Notes: generated by a model not told the origin, from the letters alone. Shown: positions 1 to 9,406, counted from the stretch's first letter. The stretch: DNA of 64,000 nt from Cellvibrio sp. UBA7671 (GCA_002483145.1 DLHJ01000019.1:372001-436000), one strand, 5' to 3'. Program-made: numbers and translations.

Positions 1-2042
1 TCTACCCCAGTGAGCGCGATCTATACGAGACCTACTTGCCCGCCTTCAAAGCCTTGGTACAAGAGGCCAATGTTGCTTCAGTGATGGGTGCATACAATCG
101 TGTCAATGGTGAATCAGCCTCTGCCAGCCAGCGTTTGTTAATTGATGTGCTGCGTAAAGACTGGGGTTTTACTGGTTACGTGGTATCGGACTGTGATTCG
201 ATTGAAGATATTTTTTTGTATCACAAGATAGTTAAAACGGCCGAAGAGGCGGCGGCACTCGGTGTTAGAAAAGGCACTGAATTAAATTGTGGAAAAACTT
301 ATCATGCGCTAGTAGGCGCAGTTAAAAAAGGGTTGATTACGGAAGCAGAGTTGGATGATTCGCTGCGTCGTTTATTTTTAACTCGTTTCCGCTTGGGAAT
401 GTTCGATGCAGATAGCGATGTGCCTTGGGCGCAAATTCCCTATTCGATAAACCAATCCACCGAACATGATCAGCTCGCGCACAAAGCTGCGCAATCATCG
501 ATTGTGCTATTAAAAAATAACGGCATCTTACCCCTAAAAAAATCATTGAAAAAAATTGCTGTGATTGGACCAACTGCAGATGAGGTAATGTCGCTGCTCG
601 GTAATTATTACGGCACACCAGCGGCACCCGTGACGATTCTGCAAGGCATCCGTGCAGCGGTTCCCAATACCCAAGTAAGTTATGCGCGCGGAGTGGATTT
701 GGTGGAGGGAAGGGAAGATCCGCGCGCGGCGACTGTGATTGAACCCACTTACTTACGCCCCTCGCCAAATTCGACCGAACAAGGTTTACGCGGAGAGTAT
801 TTTAAAACTGCTGATTTAACCGGCGCACCACTGCTAACCCGTATCGATGCGCGCATTGCTTTTCGTTGGGATCGCGGCGCACCAACCGATTCACTTGTTG
901 CGCGCGGTGAAATTGCAGCAGGCACCGGGTTACCCAGTGATAATTACAGTGTGCGCTGGACGGGGCAATTGCTGCCGCCCGTATCCGGTATGTACGAATT
1001 AAATGTCAGCGCCAACGATGGTGTGCGATTAACAATTAATGGCAAGACCCTGATCGATTCCTGGGAGTTGGCTGAGCGTTTGCGCAGCCACAGTGTTGCG
1101 GTTGAATTGGAGGCGGGCAAAGCATACGACATCCGGCTCGACTATTTTGAAGATATCCGCGATGCCGAAGTGCGTTTGGGTTGGCGTTTGCCTAAAGCGA
1201 AGGCACCATTCGAAGAGGCGATTGAAATAGCGCAGGATGCTGAGGTCATTATTTTTGTGGGCGGTTTAACGGGCGATGTAGAGGGCGAAGAAATGAAAGT
1301 GAATTACCCCGGTTTTGCCGGTGGTGACCGCACTGATATTCGCTTGCCTGCAATCCAACAAAAATTACTGGAAGCCCTGCATAAAACGGGCAAGCCAGTC
1401 GTGATGGTGCTCACCGGCGGCGCGGCCATGGCGATTGATTGGGCCGATCAAAACCTGCCTGCGATTCTGATGGGTTGGTATCCCGGCCAGCGCGGTGGCA
1501 ATGCAATGGCGGACGTGCTGTTTGGTGATGTGAATCCCGCTGGTCGTCTGCCCGTTACCTTTTACAAAGCCGATGAAAAATTGCCCGCGTTTGACGACTA
1601 CTCAATGCACAACCGCACCTATCGTTATTTTAGCGGCGAAGCGCTTTATCCTTTTGGTTACGGGTTGTCCTATACGCGTTTTAGCTATTCCAACCTAAAC
1701 GTGAATCAAAAAACATTCGCTGCGGATGAATCTATTAAGGTGCGGATGCAACTAAAAAATACAGGCAAATACGCGGGCGATGAAGTGGTGCAGGTGTATA
1801 TCAAACCTATTAATCCCCAGCGTGCCCGTGCTCTAAAAGAGTTGCGCGCAGTTGAGCGAGTGCATTTGCAAAAAGGCGAGCAGCAGGAGTTGAGTTTCAC
1901 CCTGTTGCCGAATAAGGATTTGCTTATTTACGATGAACAGAAAAAAGCCTATGCCGTAGATGCTGGACGCTATGAGATCCAGGTGGGTGCTTCCAGTAGT
2001 GATATCCGCTTGCGCCAGGAGATTGATATCAGCGTCCCTTGA
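1..2042 (+). CDS. GH3 family beta-glycosidase with inserted PA14 domain (5' truncated by window edge)
   Basis: The reading frame is open from the first bases (first full codon at position 3), so this is the 3' part of a longer gene; the TTG at 36 is internal, not a start. The frame carries a GH3 core: the nucleophile Asp (codon 189-191) lies in a VVSDCDSI motif, and a GH3 C-terminal domain follows. A PA14-like insert (about nt 780-1200, GEYF...RWTG...DGVRL) interrupts that domain. A fibronectin-III-like tail (about nt 1660-2040) completes the family architecture. GH3 enzymes release terminal beta-linked sugars from oligosaccharides; PA14 inserts usually shape the substrate pocket. A Cys after the nucleophile (SDC rather than SDW) is common in the beta-xylosidase branch, but substrate cannot be decided from sequence. 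The N-terminus and any export signal lie outside the window. Confidence 0.9.
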   Translation, partial: YPSERDLYETYLPAFKALVQEANVASVMGAYNRVNGESASASQRLLIDVLRKDWGFTGYVVSDCDSIEDIFLYHKIVKTAEEAAALGVRKGTELNCGKTYHALVGAVKKGLITEAELDDSLRRLFLTRFRLGMFDADSDVPWAQIPYSINQSTEHDQLAHKAAQSSIVLLKNNGILPLKKSLKKIAVIGPTADEVMSLLGNYYGTPAAPVTILQGIRAAVPNTQVSYARGVDLVEGREDPRAATVIEPTYLRPSPNSTEQGLRGEYFKTADLTGAPLLTRIDARIAFRWDRGAPTDSLVARGEIAAGTGLPSDNYSVRWTGQLLPPVSGMYELNVSANDGVRLTINGKTLIDSWELAERLRSHSVAVELEAGKAYDIRLDYFEDIRDAEVRLGWRLPKAKAPFEEAIEIAQDAEVIIFVGGLTGDVEGEEMKVNYPGFAGGDRTDIRLPAIQQKLLEALHKTGKPVVMVLTGGAAMAIDWADQNLPAILMGWYPGQRGGNAMADVLFGDVNPAGRLPVTFYKADEKLPAFDDYSMHNRTYRYFSGEALYPFGYGLSYTRFSYSNLNVNQKTFAADESIKVRMQLKNTGKYAGDEVVQVYIKPINPQRARALKELRAVERVHLQKGEQQELSFTLLPNKDLLIYDEQKKAYAVDAGRYEIQVGASSSDIRLRQEIDISVP

Positions 2043-2147
2043 CCCTCGCAACATACTTACCGCGTAAAAAACGATTGCAAGGATGCAATCCTCACTTCAT
2101 GCTTATTCAGCCACTATAACTATTCGCCCGGCTGAAAGGAGACAAGC

Positions 2148-3629
2148 GTGCAAGACGTTGACGAAATAAAACTGCTGTTAGATTCCCGTATCCCACTGTT
2201 AGTGATTGAAACCTTCGAGGAAAAAAAGGCGCTGGACGTGCTGCTCAAAGTTGCCAATAAACATGGCAAGGATCTGCATCGCTGGTCAGTTACTGAAGGG
2301 CTCACACGTTTGAATTTTGGTCCGCAATTAGTGCCCAAGGGCAGTGAACTGAATGAGCCGGAAGAAATGTTGCGCCATATCAAACAACAGCAGCAACCAG
2401 CCATGTTTGCACTTTGCGATATACATCCCTTCCTCATCGATCAACCGCAAGTTGTGCGCTTACTAAAAGATATTGCACTCAATCATTTTGCGGTACCGCA
2501 TACACTTGTGTTGCTTAGCCATCAATTGCGCTTACCGCCCGAGCTGACACGCTACAGTGCTGCCTATTCACTGACCTTGCCCGATGAAGACAAGATCATG
2601 GAAATTATTCGCGAAGAGGCGAAAGATTGGTCTGATCGCCATGCCGGCGCGCGTGTCAAAACCGATAACATTACCCTCAAAAAAGTCGTGAACAATTTGC
2701 AAGGTATGAGCGCCAGCGATGTGCGCCGTTTGGTGCGCTCCGCAATTTGGAATGATGGTTCGCTCAGTGAAGATGATTTACCGCGCATCAACAAAGCAAA
2801 ATTTGCTCTGCTGGATATGGAAGGTGTCGTCAGTTTTGAACAGCAGACTGAAGATTTTTCCAATGTGGGTGGTCTGGTTAATTTAAAACGTTGGTTATTA
2901 ACACGGCGCGATGCGTTTAACGATGACGACTCCACGCTCGACCGTCCCAAAGGTATTTTACTGCTTGGCGTGCAGGGTGGTGGTAAAAGTCTCGCGGCTA
3001 AAGCCGTTGCTGGTTTGTGGGGATTACCATTAATGCGTATGGATGTCGGTGCGCTCTACAATAAATTCCACGGCGAAACGGAGAGAAATTTGCGCGAGGC
3101 ATTAAAGCTCGCCGATGCAATGTCGCCCTGTGTGTTGTGGCTCGACGAAATCGAAAAAGGCATGGCGCAAGACGGCAACGACAACGGTGTATCGCAACGT
3201 TTACTCGGTACATTACTGACCTGGATGGCAGAGCGGCGCACGCGTGTATTTATTGTTGCCACCAGTAATGATATTTCCCGCTTGCCACCAGAATTAATTC
3301 GTAAAGGCCGTCTCGACGAAATCTTTTTTGTCGATTTGCCGGAGCAAAGTGTGCGCAAAGATATTTTTGCGATTCACTTGCGTAAGCGCAACTGTATTGT
3401 TGCAAACTTCAATCTCGATCAGCTCGCTGATGCGACCCAGGGCTTTTCCGGTTCGGAAATTGAGCAGGCGATTATCGCCGCACTCTACTCGGCTGGTGCA
3501 GAGGGTAAGCCGCTTGTTACGGATATTTTGTTGCGCGAAATTGCCGCAACCAGTCCGCTCTCGGTGGTGATGTCCGAGCAAATCGCAAGCCTGCGTGTGT
3601 GGGCCCAAGACCGGACTATTCCCGCGTAA
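2148..3629 (+). CDS. AAA+ ATPase, Ycf46-like
   Basis: This is a 493-residue AAA+ protein of the type annotated as Ycf46-like. An N-terminal region of about 230 residues without an obvious catalytic motif is followed by one AAA+ module. Walker A GVQGGGKS is at about residues 274-281, Walker B VLWLDEIEKG near 330, and a sensor-1 type VATSND segment follows. A GSEIEQAI segment matches the AAA lid. The GTG start at 2148 is chosen because GAAAGGAG lies about 8 bases upstream. It precedes ampD by 9 bases and probably shares its transcript. The cellular role of this family in bacteria is unclear, so no specific function is assigned. No membrane segment or signal peptide is seen. Confidence 0.85.
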   Translation: MQDVDEIKLLLDSRIPLLVIETFEEKKALDVLLKVANKHGKDLHRWSVTEGLTRLNFGPQLVPKGSELNEPEEMLRHIKQQQQPAMFALCDIHPFLIDQPQVVRLLKDIALNHFAVPHTLVLLSHQLRLPPELTRYSAAYSLTLPDEDKIMEIIREEAKDWSDRHAGARVKTDNITLKKVVNNLQGMSASDVRRLVRSAIWNDGSLSEDDLPRINKAKFALLDMEGVVSFEQQTEDFSNVGGLVNLKRWLLTRRDAFNDDDSTLDRPKGILLLGVQGGGKSLAAKAVAGLWGLPLMRMDVGALYNKFHGETERNLREALKLADAMSPCVLWLDEIEKGMAQDGNDNGVSQRLLGTLLTWMAERRTRVFIVATSNDISRLPPELIRKGRLDEIFFVDLPEQSVRKDIFAIHLRKRNCIVANFNLDQLADATQGFSGSEIEQAIIAALYSAGAEGKPLVTDILLREIAATSPLSVVMSEQIASLRVWAQDRTIPA

Positions 3630-3638
3630 GGTGTTTAG

Positions 3639-4205
3639 ATGACTGATGCTTATGAAAATGGCGCGATGATCATTGATGGCTGGCTGCAATGGTCCACGCA
3701 ATGTCCGTCGCCCAATTTTAATTTTCGCCCTGAAAATACCGATATCAGCCTATTGGTTATCCACAACATCAGCTTGCCGCCCGGTGAATTTGGCGGCGGT
3801 TATGTGCAGAAGTTTTTTCAAAATACACTGGATGCAAGCCTGCATCCGTATTTTTCAACTATCGCTGAACTCAAGGTTTCTGCGCACTTATTCATCGAAC
3901 GTGACGGTAAAGTCACACAATTTGTCCCGTTTGATGCGCGCGCATGGCATGCGGGTAGCTCCAGCTTTGCCGGCATCGCCGACTGCAATAATTACAGCAT
4001 TGGTATCGAGTTGGAGGGGGCAGACGACATTCCCTACAGCGATGCGCAATACCGGGCACTGGAGAAAGTTTCTCGCCAGTTGCTGCTGACTTATCCTAAA
4101 CTAACACCTGAGCGTATCACTGGTCATTCAGATATCGCACCCGGGCGAAAGACCGATCCAGGGCCCGCATTTGATTGGCAGCGTTATCGCAATTCTCTCG
4201 GCTAA
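3639..4205 (+). CDS. ampD: AmpD, 1,6-anhydro-N-acetylmuramyl-L-alanine amidase
   Basis: AmpD is the cytoplasmic zinc amidase that cleaves the lactyl-amide bond of anhydro-muropeptides during cell-wall recycling, lowering the inducer of AmpR-type beta-lactamase control. The 188-residue length is normal for AmpD. Zinc ligands expected of the amidase_2 fold are visible: H42 (VIHNIS), H163 (TGHSDI) and D173 (KTDPGP), with the conserved E124 in IGIELEG. There is no signal peptide, which separates it from periplasmic AmiD-type relatives. It is followed 48 bases later by ampE, the usual ampDE arrangement. The muropeptide permease gene ampG lies convergently 1.6 kb downstream. Confidence 0.95.
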   Translation: MTDAYENGAMIIDGWLQWSTQCPSPNFNFRPENTDISLLVIHNISLPPGEFGGGYVQKFFQNTLDASLHPYFSTIAELKVSAHLFIERDGKVTQFVPFDARAWHAGSSSFAGIADCNNYSIGIELEGADDIPYSDAQYRALEKVSRQLLLTYPKLTPERITGHSDIAPGRKTDPGPAFDWQRYRNSLG

Positions 4206-4253
4206 CGCCATTTTTTCTTTCTTTCTTTATTGACTGACGAGTGATTAACAAAA

Positions 4254-5219
4254 ATGATTTTTCTCAGTTTGGTTGCGGTACTCGCTATCGTCTATTGGCT
4301 CGGCTCTGCCAGCATCCTCCAATATGATGGCTGGTTCAAATGGCTGATTAGCCGCCTGCAAAAAATTCCAGGCCTCTCTGCGGCACCTGTGTTACCTCTG
4401 GCATTGGCTCTGTTGATTCCATTATCTGTGTTGGTGCTCGCCTTTTTGTTGGTGCATCAGCTCGCAGGCAAACAGTGGTTATTTTTTCTCTATGTTCCTG
4501 TGTTGCTCTACAGTCTCGGACGCGGAAATATTTTGACGGATGTTCAGGAATATATTGCACTCGCCACTCGTGGAGACACTGTCGCGGCTGCACAATTATT
4601 GGATCGTCTAAGCACAGGTGGCCCCGCTGCTGACGTCAGCGATTGGCGCGGGCTGCATACCGAGGCATTGAAAGTATTTGCTTATCGCGGTTTTGAACGC
4701 ATGTTTGCTGTGCTCTTCTGGTTTTTTATTGCCGGACCTTTTGGTGCCTTGTTATACCGCCTGAGTGTTTTGTATCGTGATTTTTCGGAAGACGGCAGCG
4801 ACGCTGCAACAACAGCGGGTAAATGGTTGTGGTTGCTGGAGTTGCCATCGGTTCGGTTGATGGGTGTAACCTGGGCATTTGTGGGCAATTTTGAAACCTG
4901 TCCGCTGCGAAAAAATTTATTGGACATGCACAGCCCGTCTGATTACATCTTAAATGAATGCCTGCGCGGTGCATTAGGTGCCTCGACTGATTGTTCTGCT
5001 GCCGCTATGGCACAGATGGCGCCTGTAGAAAAAGCTGAAATGCAGGAGGAGATGGAAGAAGAGACGCAGGATATTATTGAGGACCTGACCGGTGATGTCA
5101 TCACCACTCACTCCGAACCCGCCTATTCGTTTGCCTTGGTAAAATCCAGCGTGCCGCTGTATTCGCGCTCGCTGTTGTTCTGGATTTGTGCGATAGCGTT
5201 TGCAACGCTTATTGTTTAA
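4254..5219 (+). CDS. ampE: AmpE-like inner-membrane protein
   Basis: This is a 321-residue polytopic membrane protein immediately downstream of ampD. Hydrophobic segments are evident at the N-terminus, near residues 40-80, near 140-160 and at the extreme C-terminus (SLLFWICAIAFATLIV). The family is annotated as a regulatory signalling modulator linked to beta-lactamase induction; its biochemical activity is not established. It is somewhat longer than the E. coli protein because of an acidic Glu-rich stretch (around residues 260-280, EKAEMQEEMEEETQ). Identity rests on the ampD neighbour and the overall membrane pattern. Start ATG at 4254. Confidence 0.88.
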   Translation: MIFLSLVAVLAIVYWLGSASILQYDGWFKWLISRLQKIPGLSAAPVLPLALALLIPLSVLVLAFLLVHQLAGKQWLFFLYVPVLLYSLGRGNILTDVQEYIALATRGDTVAAAQLLDRLSTGGPAADVSDWRGLHTEALKVFAYRGFERMFAVLFWFFIAGPFGALLYRLSVLYRDFSEDGSDAATTAGKWLWLLELPSVRLMGVTWAFVGNFETCPLRKNLLDMHSPSDYILNECLRGALGASTDCSAAAMAQMAPVEKAEMQEEMEEETQDIIEDLTGDVITTHSEPAYSFALVKSSVPLYSRSLLFWICAIAFATLIV

Positions 5220-5253
5220 ATAGCAATTTAATTTTGTTTGTAAGAGGTTAGTT

Positions 5254-5736
5254 ATGCCATCGTTTGATGTAGTGTCCGAAGTGGATAAACACAATTTGAC
5301 CAATGCGGTTGATCAAGCCCAGCGTTTGATCACCAATCGCTTTGATTTTAAGGGTGTGAATGCAAGTTTCGAACTTAAAGAGTATGTGATTACCCTTACC
5401 TCTGATGTTGAAATGCAGCTCGATCAAATGCTGGATTTACTCAGGCCCGCTATGGCAAAAAATGGTATTGATGTGAGTTGTTTGGACATCGGCCAGGTAA
5501 AAAGCGCGGGTAAACAAGTGAAGCGCGATGTCACTGTGCGAACGGGAATTGATAAAGACTTGGCGAAAAAAATTGTTGCACTCGTAAAAGATAAAAAATT
5601 GAAAGTTCAGGCCAGCATCCAGGGTGAGCAGGTGCGCATTACTGGAAAAAAGCGCGACGACTTGCAAGAGTGTATTGCGGCATTGCGCGCTGCTGAACTG
5701 GGAATGCCGATGCAGTTTGAGAACTTCAGGGATTAA
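5254..5736 (+). CDS. yajQ: YajQ family nucleotide-binding protein
   Basis: This is a 160-residue protein matching the YajQ family from end to end: [11 protein letters not shown] at the N-terminus, NRFDFKG, the central [15 protein letters not shown] segment and a C-terminal PMQFENFRD. Members have tandem ferredoxin-like folds; a Xanthomonas member binds cyclic di-GMP and acts with a transcription factor, while other members were reported to bind RNA or nucleotides. GTAAGAGG lies upstream of the ATG. It is the last gene of the AAA-ampD-ampE-yajQ run and ends at a strong bidirectional hairpin. A role as a c-di-GMP effector here is inference. Confidence 0.93.
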   Translation: MPSFDVVSEVDKHNLTNAVDQAQRLITNRFDFKGVNASFELKEYVITLTSDVEMQLDQMLDLLRPAMAKNGIDVSCLDIGQVKSAGKQVKRDVTVRTGIDKDLAKKIVALVKDKKLKVQASIQGEQVRITGKKRDDLQECIAALRAAELGMPMQFENFRD

Positions 5737-5760
5737 TTATCGCAGGCAGATGCACTGAAA

Positions 5761-5800
5761 TAAAAAAGCCGCTAGAGAAAATCCAGCGGCTTTTTTATTT
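5761..5800. terminator. Bidirectional intrinsic terminator between yajQ and ampG
   Basis: AGCCGCT and AGCGGCT arms are separated by a short A-rich loop and flanked by A6 on the left and T6 on the right. The hairpin can therefore terminate both yajQ (+) and the convergent ampG (-). Confidence 0.9.
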
Positions 5801-5806
5801 GTTTCG

Positions 5807-7108
5807 TTAAAGATTTTGCGAGTTATCACCCTGAATGCGATGCCAGATCCAGGCTAGCAATAACAGTGTAGGTATGACAGAAAAAGTGCTCATAATAAAA
5901 AAAGTGGAATAGCTACTGGCTTCCACTATGTATCCTGACAAGCCACCGATAAATTTTCCTGGCAAGTGCGCGAGTGAAACGAGTAGCGCATATTGTGTTG
6001 CGGTGAAATTGCGGTTGGTAAGGCTCGACATAAATGCGACCAACACAACGCCAGCAAAGCCTTGCGATAAATTGTCTGCACTGATTGTGGCAAAAAAAGC
6101 CCAGCTCTCACCGGGGTTATGCGCCATCAATAAGTAGGCAACATTGGAAACAGATATAGCCAGTGCGGCAATCACCAACATTGAGCGCAAACTAAATGCC
6201 GCAATGCAGATACCACCCAAAAATGCGCCCGCGATACCAATCCACACGCCGTACACTTTTGAAACTGTGGCTATATCGGCTTTGGTATAACCTGAGTCTA
6301 GATAGAACGGTCCAGCCAGTACACCGATCATTTGGTCGGGCAATTTAAATAATCCCACAAACGCCAACAACGCCAGCGCGAGCCAAAAACCATTGCGTGA
6401 AAAAAATTCCTGAAAGGGTTTTATAAACGCATCCCACAAACGAATTTCGCGCACAATTAATTCTTGTGCGGCGGGTTCTTTGGATAATAAGCCCGCTAGT
6501 AACGGCAGTAAAATGCAGGCGGCCATTATTAAATAAGCTGTCGTCCAACCAGTGAGTTCTGCTAAATAAAGGGCTATGGCGCCCGATATAATCAACCCGA
6601 AGCGATAGCCCAAAATATAGGTCGCCGCGAGTGCAGCTTGCGATTCCACTGGCGCTACTTCAATACGATAGGCATCAATCACTATGTCCTGCGTAGCCCC
6701 CGCAAATGCAACGAGCCCGGCGAGCGCAACAAACAATAACAGCGATGATTGTGGCCCTATTATTGCCATGCTAGAGAGCGCGACAATGAGTAGTAATTGC
6801 GATAGCGCCAACCAGCCTTTGCGCCGACCTAAAAAAGGCAGTGGGTAGCGATCAATTAACGGCGCCCACAAAAATTTCAGCACATAAAAAAAACTGGCGT
6901 AACTTATCAGCCCAATCACACTTAATGCGACACCGGTGTCTCGCAACCAAGTGGAGAGCGTAACGCCCACCAATAAAAAGGGTAGCCCTGAACCAAAACC
7001 TAAAAACAGCATAGTGAGTGCGGAGGGGGTAGCAAACGCGCGCTTGATACCGCGCCAGCCTTTGTAGTTATTTTCTTCGGGTGAAGTTTGCGCAGTTGGT
7101 GTCATCAT
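5807..7108 (-). CDS. ampG: AmpG-like muropeptide permease (MFS)
   Basis: This is a 433-residue Major Facilitator Superfamily protein with about 12 hydrophobic segments. The N-terminal half has the AmpG signature: FLGFGSGLPFLLVGVTLSTWL, then KFLWAPLIDRYPLPFLGRRKGW and later GATQDIVIDAYRIE. AmpG imports GlcNAc-anhydroMurNAc peptides from the periplasm for recycling, which supplies the substrate of AmpD. Two adjacent ATG codons are possible starts (7108 or 7105); neither has a clear ribosome-binding site. It points toward ampD-ampE-yajQ, and an alkyltransferase-like gene lies upstream on the same strand. Confidence 0.93.
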   Translation of the reverse strand: MMTPTAQTSPEENNYKGWRGIKRAFATPSALTMLFLGFGSGLPFLLVGVTLSTWLRDTGVALSVIGLISYASFFYVLKFLWAPLIDRYPLPFLGRRKGWLALSQLLLIVALSSMAIIGPQSSLLLFVALAGLVAFAGATQDIVIDAYRIEVAPVESQAALAATYILGYRFGLIISGAIALYLAELTGWTTAYLIMAACILLPLLAGLLSKEPAAQELIVREIRLWDAFIKPFQEFFSRNGFWLALALLAFVGLFKLPDQMIGVLAGPFYLDSGYTKADIATVSKVYGVWIGIAGAFLGGICIAAFSLRSMLVIAALAISVSNVAYLLMAHNPGESWAFFATISADNLSQGFAGVVLVAFMSSLTNRNFTATQYALLVSLAHLPGKFIGGLSGYIVEASSYSTFFIMSTFSVIPTLLLLAWIWHRIQGDNSQNL

Positions 7109-7167
7109 TTTTTAGTTCAGTGCTGTTTCAGCAATAGGGATAAGAAATTGCGGTATTTAAACGGCGG

Positions 7168-7500
7168 TTAATTATTGTAACCATAAATACGCAAATTGAT
7201 TTTTCCATTTTTTATTTCTACGCCTTCTGCTTGTAAGCGCTGCCATTGTTTTTTATACGCGGCTGAGTCGGGCGGCAGAGAAATTTTTCCTTGCGCATTA
7301 ATCACCCTGTGCCAGGGCAGTTCGGTATTTTCCGGTAATCCACACAGCACGGTTCCCGCGAGGCGCGCTGCACCGGGTAACCCAGCCAAGGTAGCCAGTT
7401 GCCCGTAGGTAATCACGTTGCCTGCGGGAATCGACATCAATGCCAGATAAATGGCTTCCCGGTTGGTTGCAGAGGTGGTGCTTGCTAGAGTTGATGCCAT
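7168..7500 (-). CDS. Alkyltransferase-like (ATL) DNA-binding protein, MGMT family
   Basis: This 110-residue protein corresponds to the C-terminal domain of O6-alkylguanine-DNA alkyltransferases. The helix-turn-helix part (IPAGNVITYGQLATLAG) and the Arg finger region (ARLAGTVL) are present. The active-site PCHR of true alkyltransferases is PWHR here (P62-W63-H64-R65), so the acceptor Cys is replaced by Trp. Family knowledge: ATL proteins bind O6-alkylguanine lesions, flip the base, and hand the site to nucleotide excision repair instead of repairing it. The small size and Trp replacement are both normal for ATLs. The gene is 59 bases upstream of ampG on the same strand and may be co-transcribed with it. 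Confidence 0.92.
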   Translation of the reverse strand: MASTLASTTSATNREAIYLALMSIPAGNVITYGQLATLAGLPGAARLAGTVLCGLPENTELPWHRVINAQGKISLPPDSAAYKKQWQRLQAEGVEIKNGKINLRIYGYNN

Positions 7501-7659
7501 ATTGACTGATGTGCCTGTAAATTGATCTTGCTAAACCTGTGCTTACCGGAATAAACCCAAGCCTAACCTAAATTAACACTATTAACATTTCTGGCGTTGC
7601 CCGTTGCTGATGCGGTTACTTTAATTGACATAGGTCAGTTGATAAACCGGAGCAGGCTC

Positions 7660-8700
7660 TTGGTACCAAAAATAGTTGTGAAGCATCTTATCGTCTTTTT
7701 TATTCTGTTCTTTAACTCTGGCGCGAAGGCTGGCGTAGTGGAATTGCGCAATGGCGACCGGCTAGAAGGTGAGCTGGTACGTGTTGACGGCGAGCACTTG
7801 GTGTGGAAATCCACCAATTTTGGCGAGCAGTGGATTAAAAAAACCAACATCTCCAATATCACTTCAAGCAAACCACTCAAAATCAATGGCAGTAAATCCG
7901 CATGCTTGCTGGAAAAAATGGAAGCAGAGCAGTTGGTTTACCAATGCGAAAAATCATCGCGTATTAAGCGCACTTCATTGCTAACCATCAAAACCCTGTT
8001 GCCTTACGAAGACTATAAAAAAGGTGACTATGTTCATCATGGGCGTTTGAATTTGTGGGGCGCCTACTCGCGCGGCAATGAAGTGCGCGATGAGTGGAAT
8101 TTACAGAGTGAGATGGATTTTCGTCGCAGTGATTTCCGCCATGTAGTGGGTGCTGAATACGCGCGCTCTTCCTGGTTTTATTCTGCGCCGCAAGAGCGTT
8201 GGAATACCCGCTATTCCCTCGATTGGTTTTTGGGTGACCATTGGTTTTGGTATAACGGTGCGCTGATCGGGGCAGATCCACAGCGGGGCATGGCTAAGTA
8301 CAAAAGTTTGGGGTCGGGGGCGGGCTATCAGTTTTTTGAAACCTCTGCTTCGGCGTTATCGTTCAAGAGCGGCATGGCCTATATGGATGAACGCTACGTA
8401 TTCCCCGCGGATTTGATCGGTGATTTTGCTGCGGAAGATTCTTTTATGGCACTGCGCCTCGCTACGGATTTCCGCTACAACTTGCCTTGGGGGGTTGGTT
8501 TTTTCCACAACAATGAGATGTTTCAATCGACCGAGGATGAGCCCAATTGGCGGGTGAAGACCACCACGGGTTTAAGTTCGATGATCCTCAAGCGCATTTA
8601 TTCCGAGTTCAAAATTGATTATTGGCTAGATAACGAGCCGCAACCAGCACGCAAAGGCAAAGATACGCGTATGTCGCTGGGGGTGAGTTACAAGTGGTAA
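7660..8700 (+). CDS. DUF481 family outer-membrane or periplasmic protein
   Basis: This secreted protein of about 346 residues belongs to the DUF481 family, often described as salt-induced outer-membrane proteins. A signal peptide (hydrophobic LIVFFILFF followed by NSGAKA) precedes a short beta-rich domain (VELRNGDRLEGELVRVDGEHLVWKS) and a longer region of alternating beta strands ending YKW, consistent with a small barrel. The frame opens earlier, at a TTG at 7597. I prefer the TTG at 7660, which follows CCGGAG by about 8 bases and places the signal peptide at the N-terminus; GTG at 7678 is another option. The function is not known. Confidence 0.75.
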   Translation: MVPKIVVKHLIVFFILFFNSGAKAGVVELRNGDRLEGELVRVDGEHLVWKSTNFGEQWIKKTNISNITSSKPLKINGSKSACLLEKMEAEQLVYQCEKSSRIKRTSLLTIKTLLPYEDYKKGDYVHHGRLNLWGAYSRGNEVRDEWNLQSEMDFRRSDFRHVVGAEYARSSWFYSAPQERWNTRYSLDWFLGDHWFWYNGALIGADPQRGMAKYKSLGSGAGYQFFETSASALSFKSGMAYMDERYVFPADLIGDFAAEDSFMALRLATDFRYNLPWGVGFFHNNEMFQSTEDEPNWRVKTTTGLSSMILKRIYSEFKIDYWLDNEPQPARKGKDTRMSLGVSYKW

Positions 8701-8731
8701 ACTGCCTGTTCCACGACTTTGGGCTCTCTTG

Positions 8732-9283
8732 ATGCGCATTCCTCTTTTTCCTGTCTTTGTGCTTTTACCGGTATTAGAACTCTGGCTGATGATTGAAATC
8801 GGCGGGGAAGTGGGTGCCTTGGCGGTGATCCTCTGGCTGGTGGCGATGATTGTTCTTGGCATAAATCTGCTCCGTTACCTGGGCGCGTCCAGCATGCTGC
8901 AAGCGGCGCAAAATATGCGCAGCGGCGGCGCTATGCCCGCCCAAACCTTGGCGGATGGACTCTTTAAAGCTGTGGGGGCAGTGTTATTGATTATTCCCGG
9001 TTTCATTACAGATCTAATGGCACTGTTGTGCTTTATCCCACTGGTGCGCGGGCTACTGCTCAAGCGCTGGTTGGCAAAAGTCGCCATGAATGCCAGCGCG
9101 CGCGGTTTTAAAATGACAGGTTTTGGGGCTGATCCATTCAAGTCTGACTCATTTACCTCCGCAACCGGTAATGTCTACGAGCATCAAGGTTCGGCTCAAA
9201 CCGATACTGATAAAGCCATTAGCGGTGTGCTAATTGACCAACAGCCTGAATCACCAACGCCTAAAGTCCCCAAAAGCGAATAA
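8732..9283 (+). CDS. fxsA: FxsA family membrane protein
   Basis: This is a 183-residue protein with the FxsA signature: N-terminal RIPLFPVFVLLPVLELWLMI, a second hydrophobic segment (ALAVILWLVAMIVLGINLL), then PGFITDLMALLCFIPLVRGLL and a hydrophilic tail. FxsA is a cytoplasmic-membrane protein that in E. coli can relieve phage T7 exclusion by F plasmid PifA; its normal role is uncertain. The ATG at 8732 is preferred over the adjacent TTG. It lies just upstream of groES-groEL, a placement seen in many gammaproteobacteria, but a heat-shock promoter between them suggests separate control. Confidence 0.9.
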   Translation: MRIPLFPVFVLLPVLELWLMIEIGGEVGALAVILWLVAMIVLGINLLRYLGASSMLQAAQNMRSGGAMPAQTLADGLFKAVGAVLLIIPGFITDLMALLCFIPLVRGLLLKRWLAKVAMNASARGFKMTGFGADPFKSDSFTSATGNVYEHQGSAQTDTDKAISGVLIDQQPESPTPKVPKSE

Positions 9284-9353
9284 ATCAGCGTTCTTTCGAC
9301 AAAATTAAACCTTCCTCTGTTGAAATCCCCAAACCCAGCCCCAGATAGGTGTC

Positions 9354-9381
9354 ACCACTTTTTGGTCACCGCTTTTTGGTC
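9354..9381. repeat. Two tandem 14-bp repeats upstream of groES
   Basis: Two head-to-tail copies of ACC(A/G)CTTTTTGGTC differ at one base, followed directly by another AC. They lie 5 bases before a perfect palindrome and about 50 bases before the heat-shock-type promoter. The role is unknown. Confidence 0.7.
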
Positions 9382-9386
9382 ACTAT

Positions 9387-9406
9387 TTAAGGGGCTAGCC
9401 CCTTAA
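9387..9406. promoter_or_regulatory. Perfect 20-bp palindrome upstream of the groES promoter
   Basis: TTAAGGGGCTAGCCCCTTAA is its own reverse complement over all 20 bases. It sits between fxsA and groES, 24 bases upstream of the -35 element. No T-run follows, so it is not a typical intrinsic terminator; an operator or a DNA cruciform is possible. It does not match CIRCE. Confidence 0.6.
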
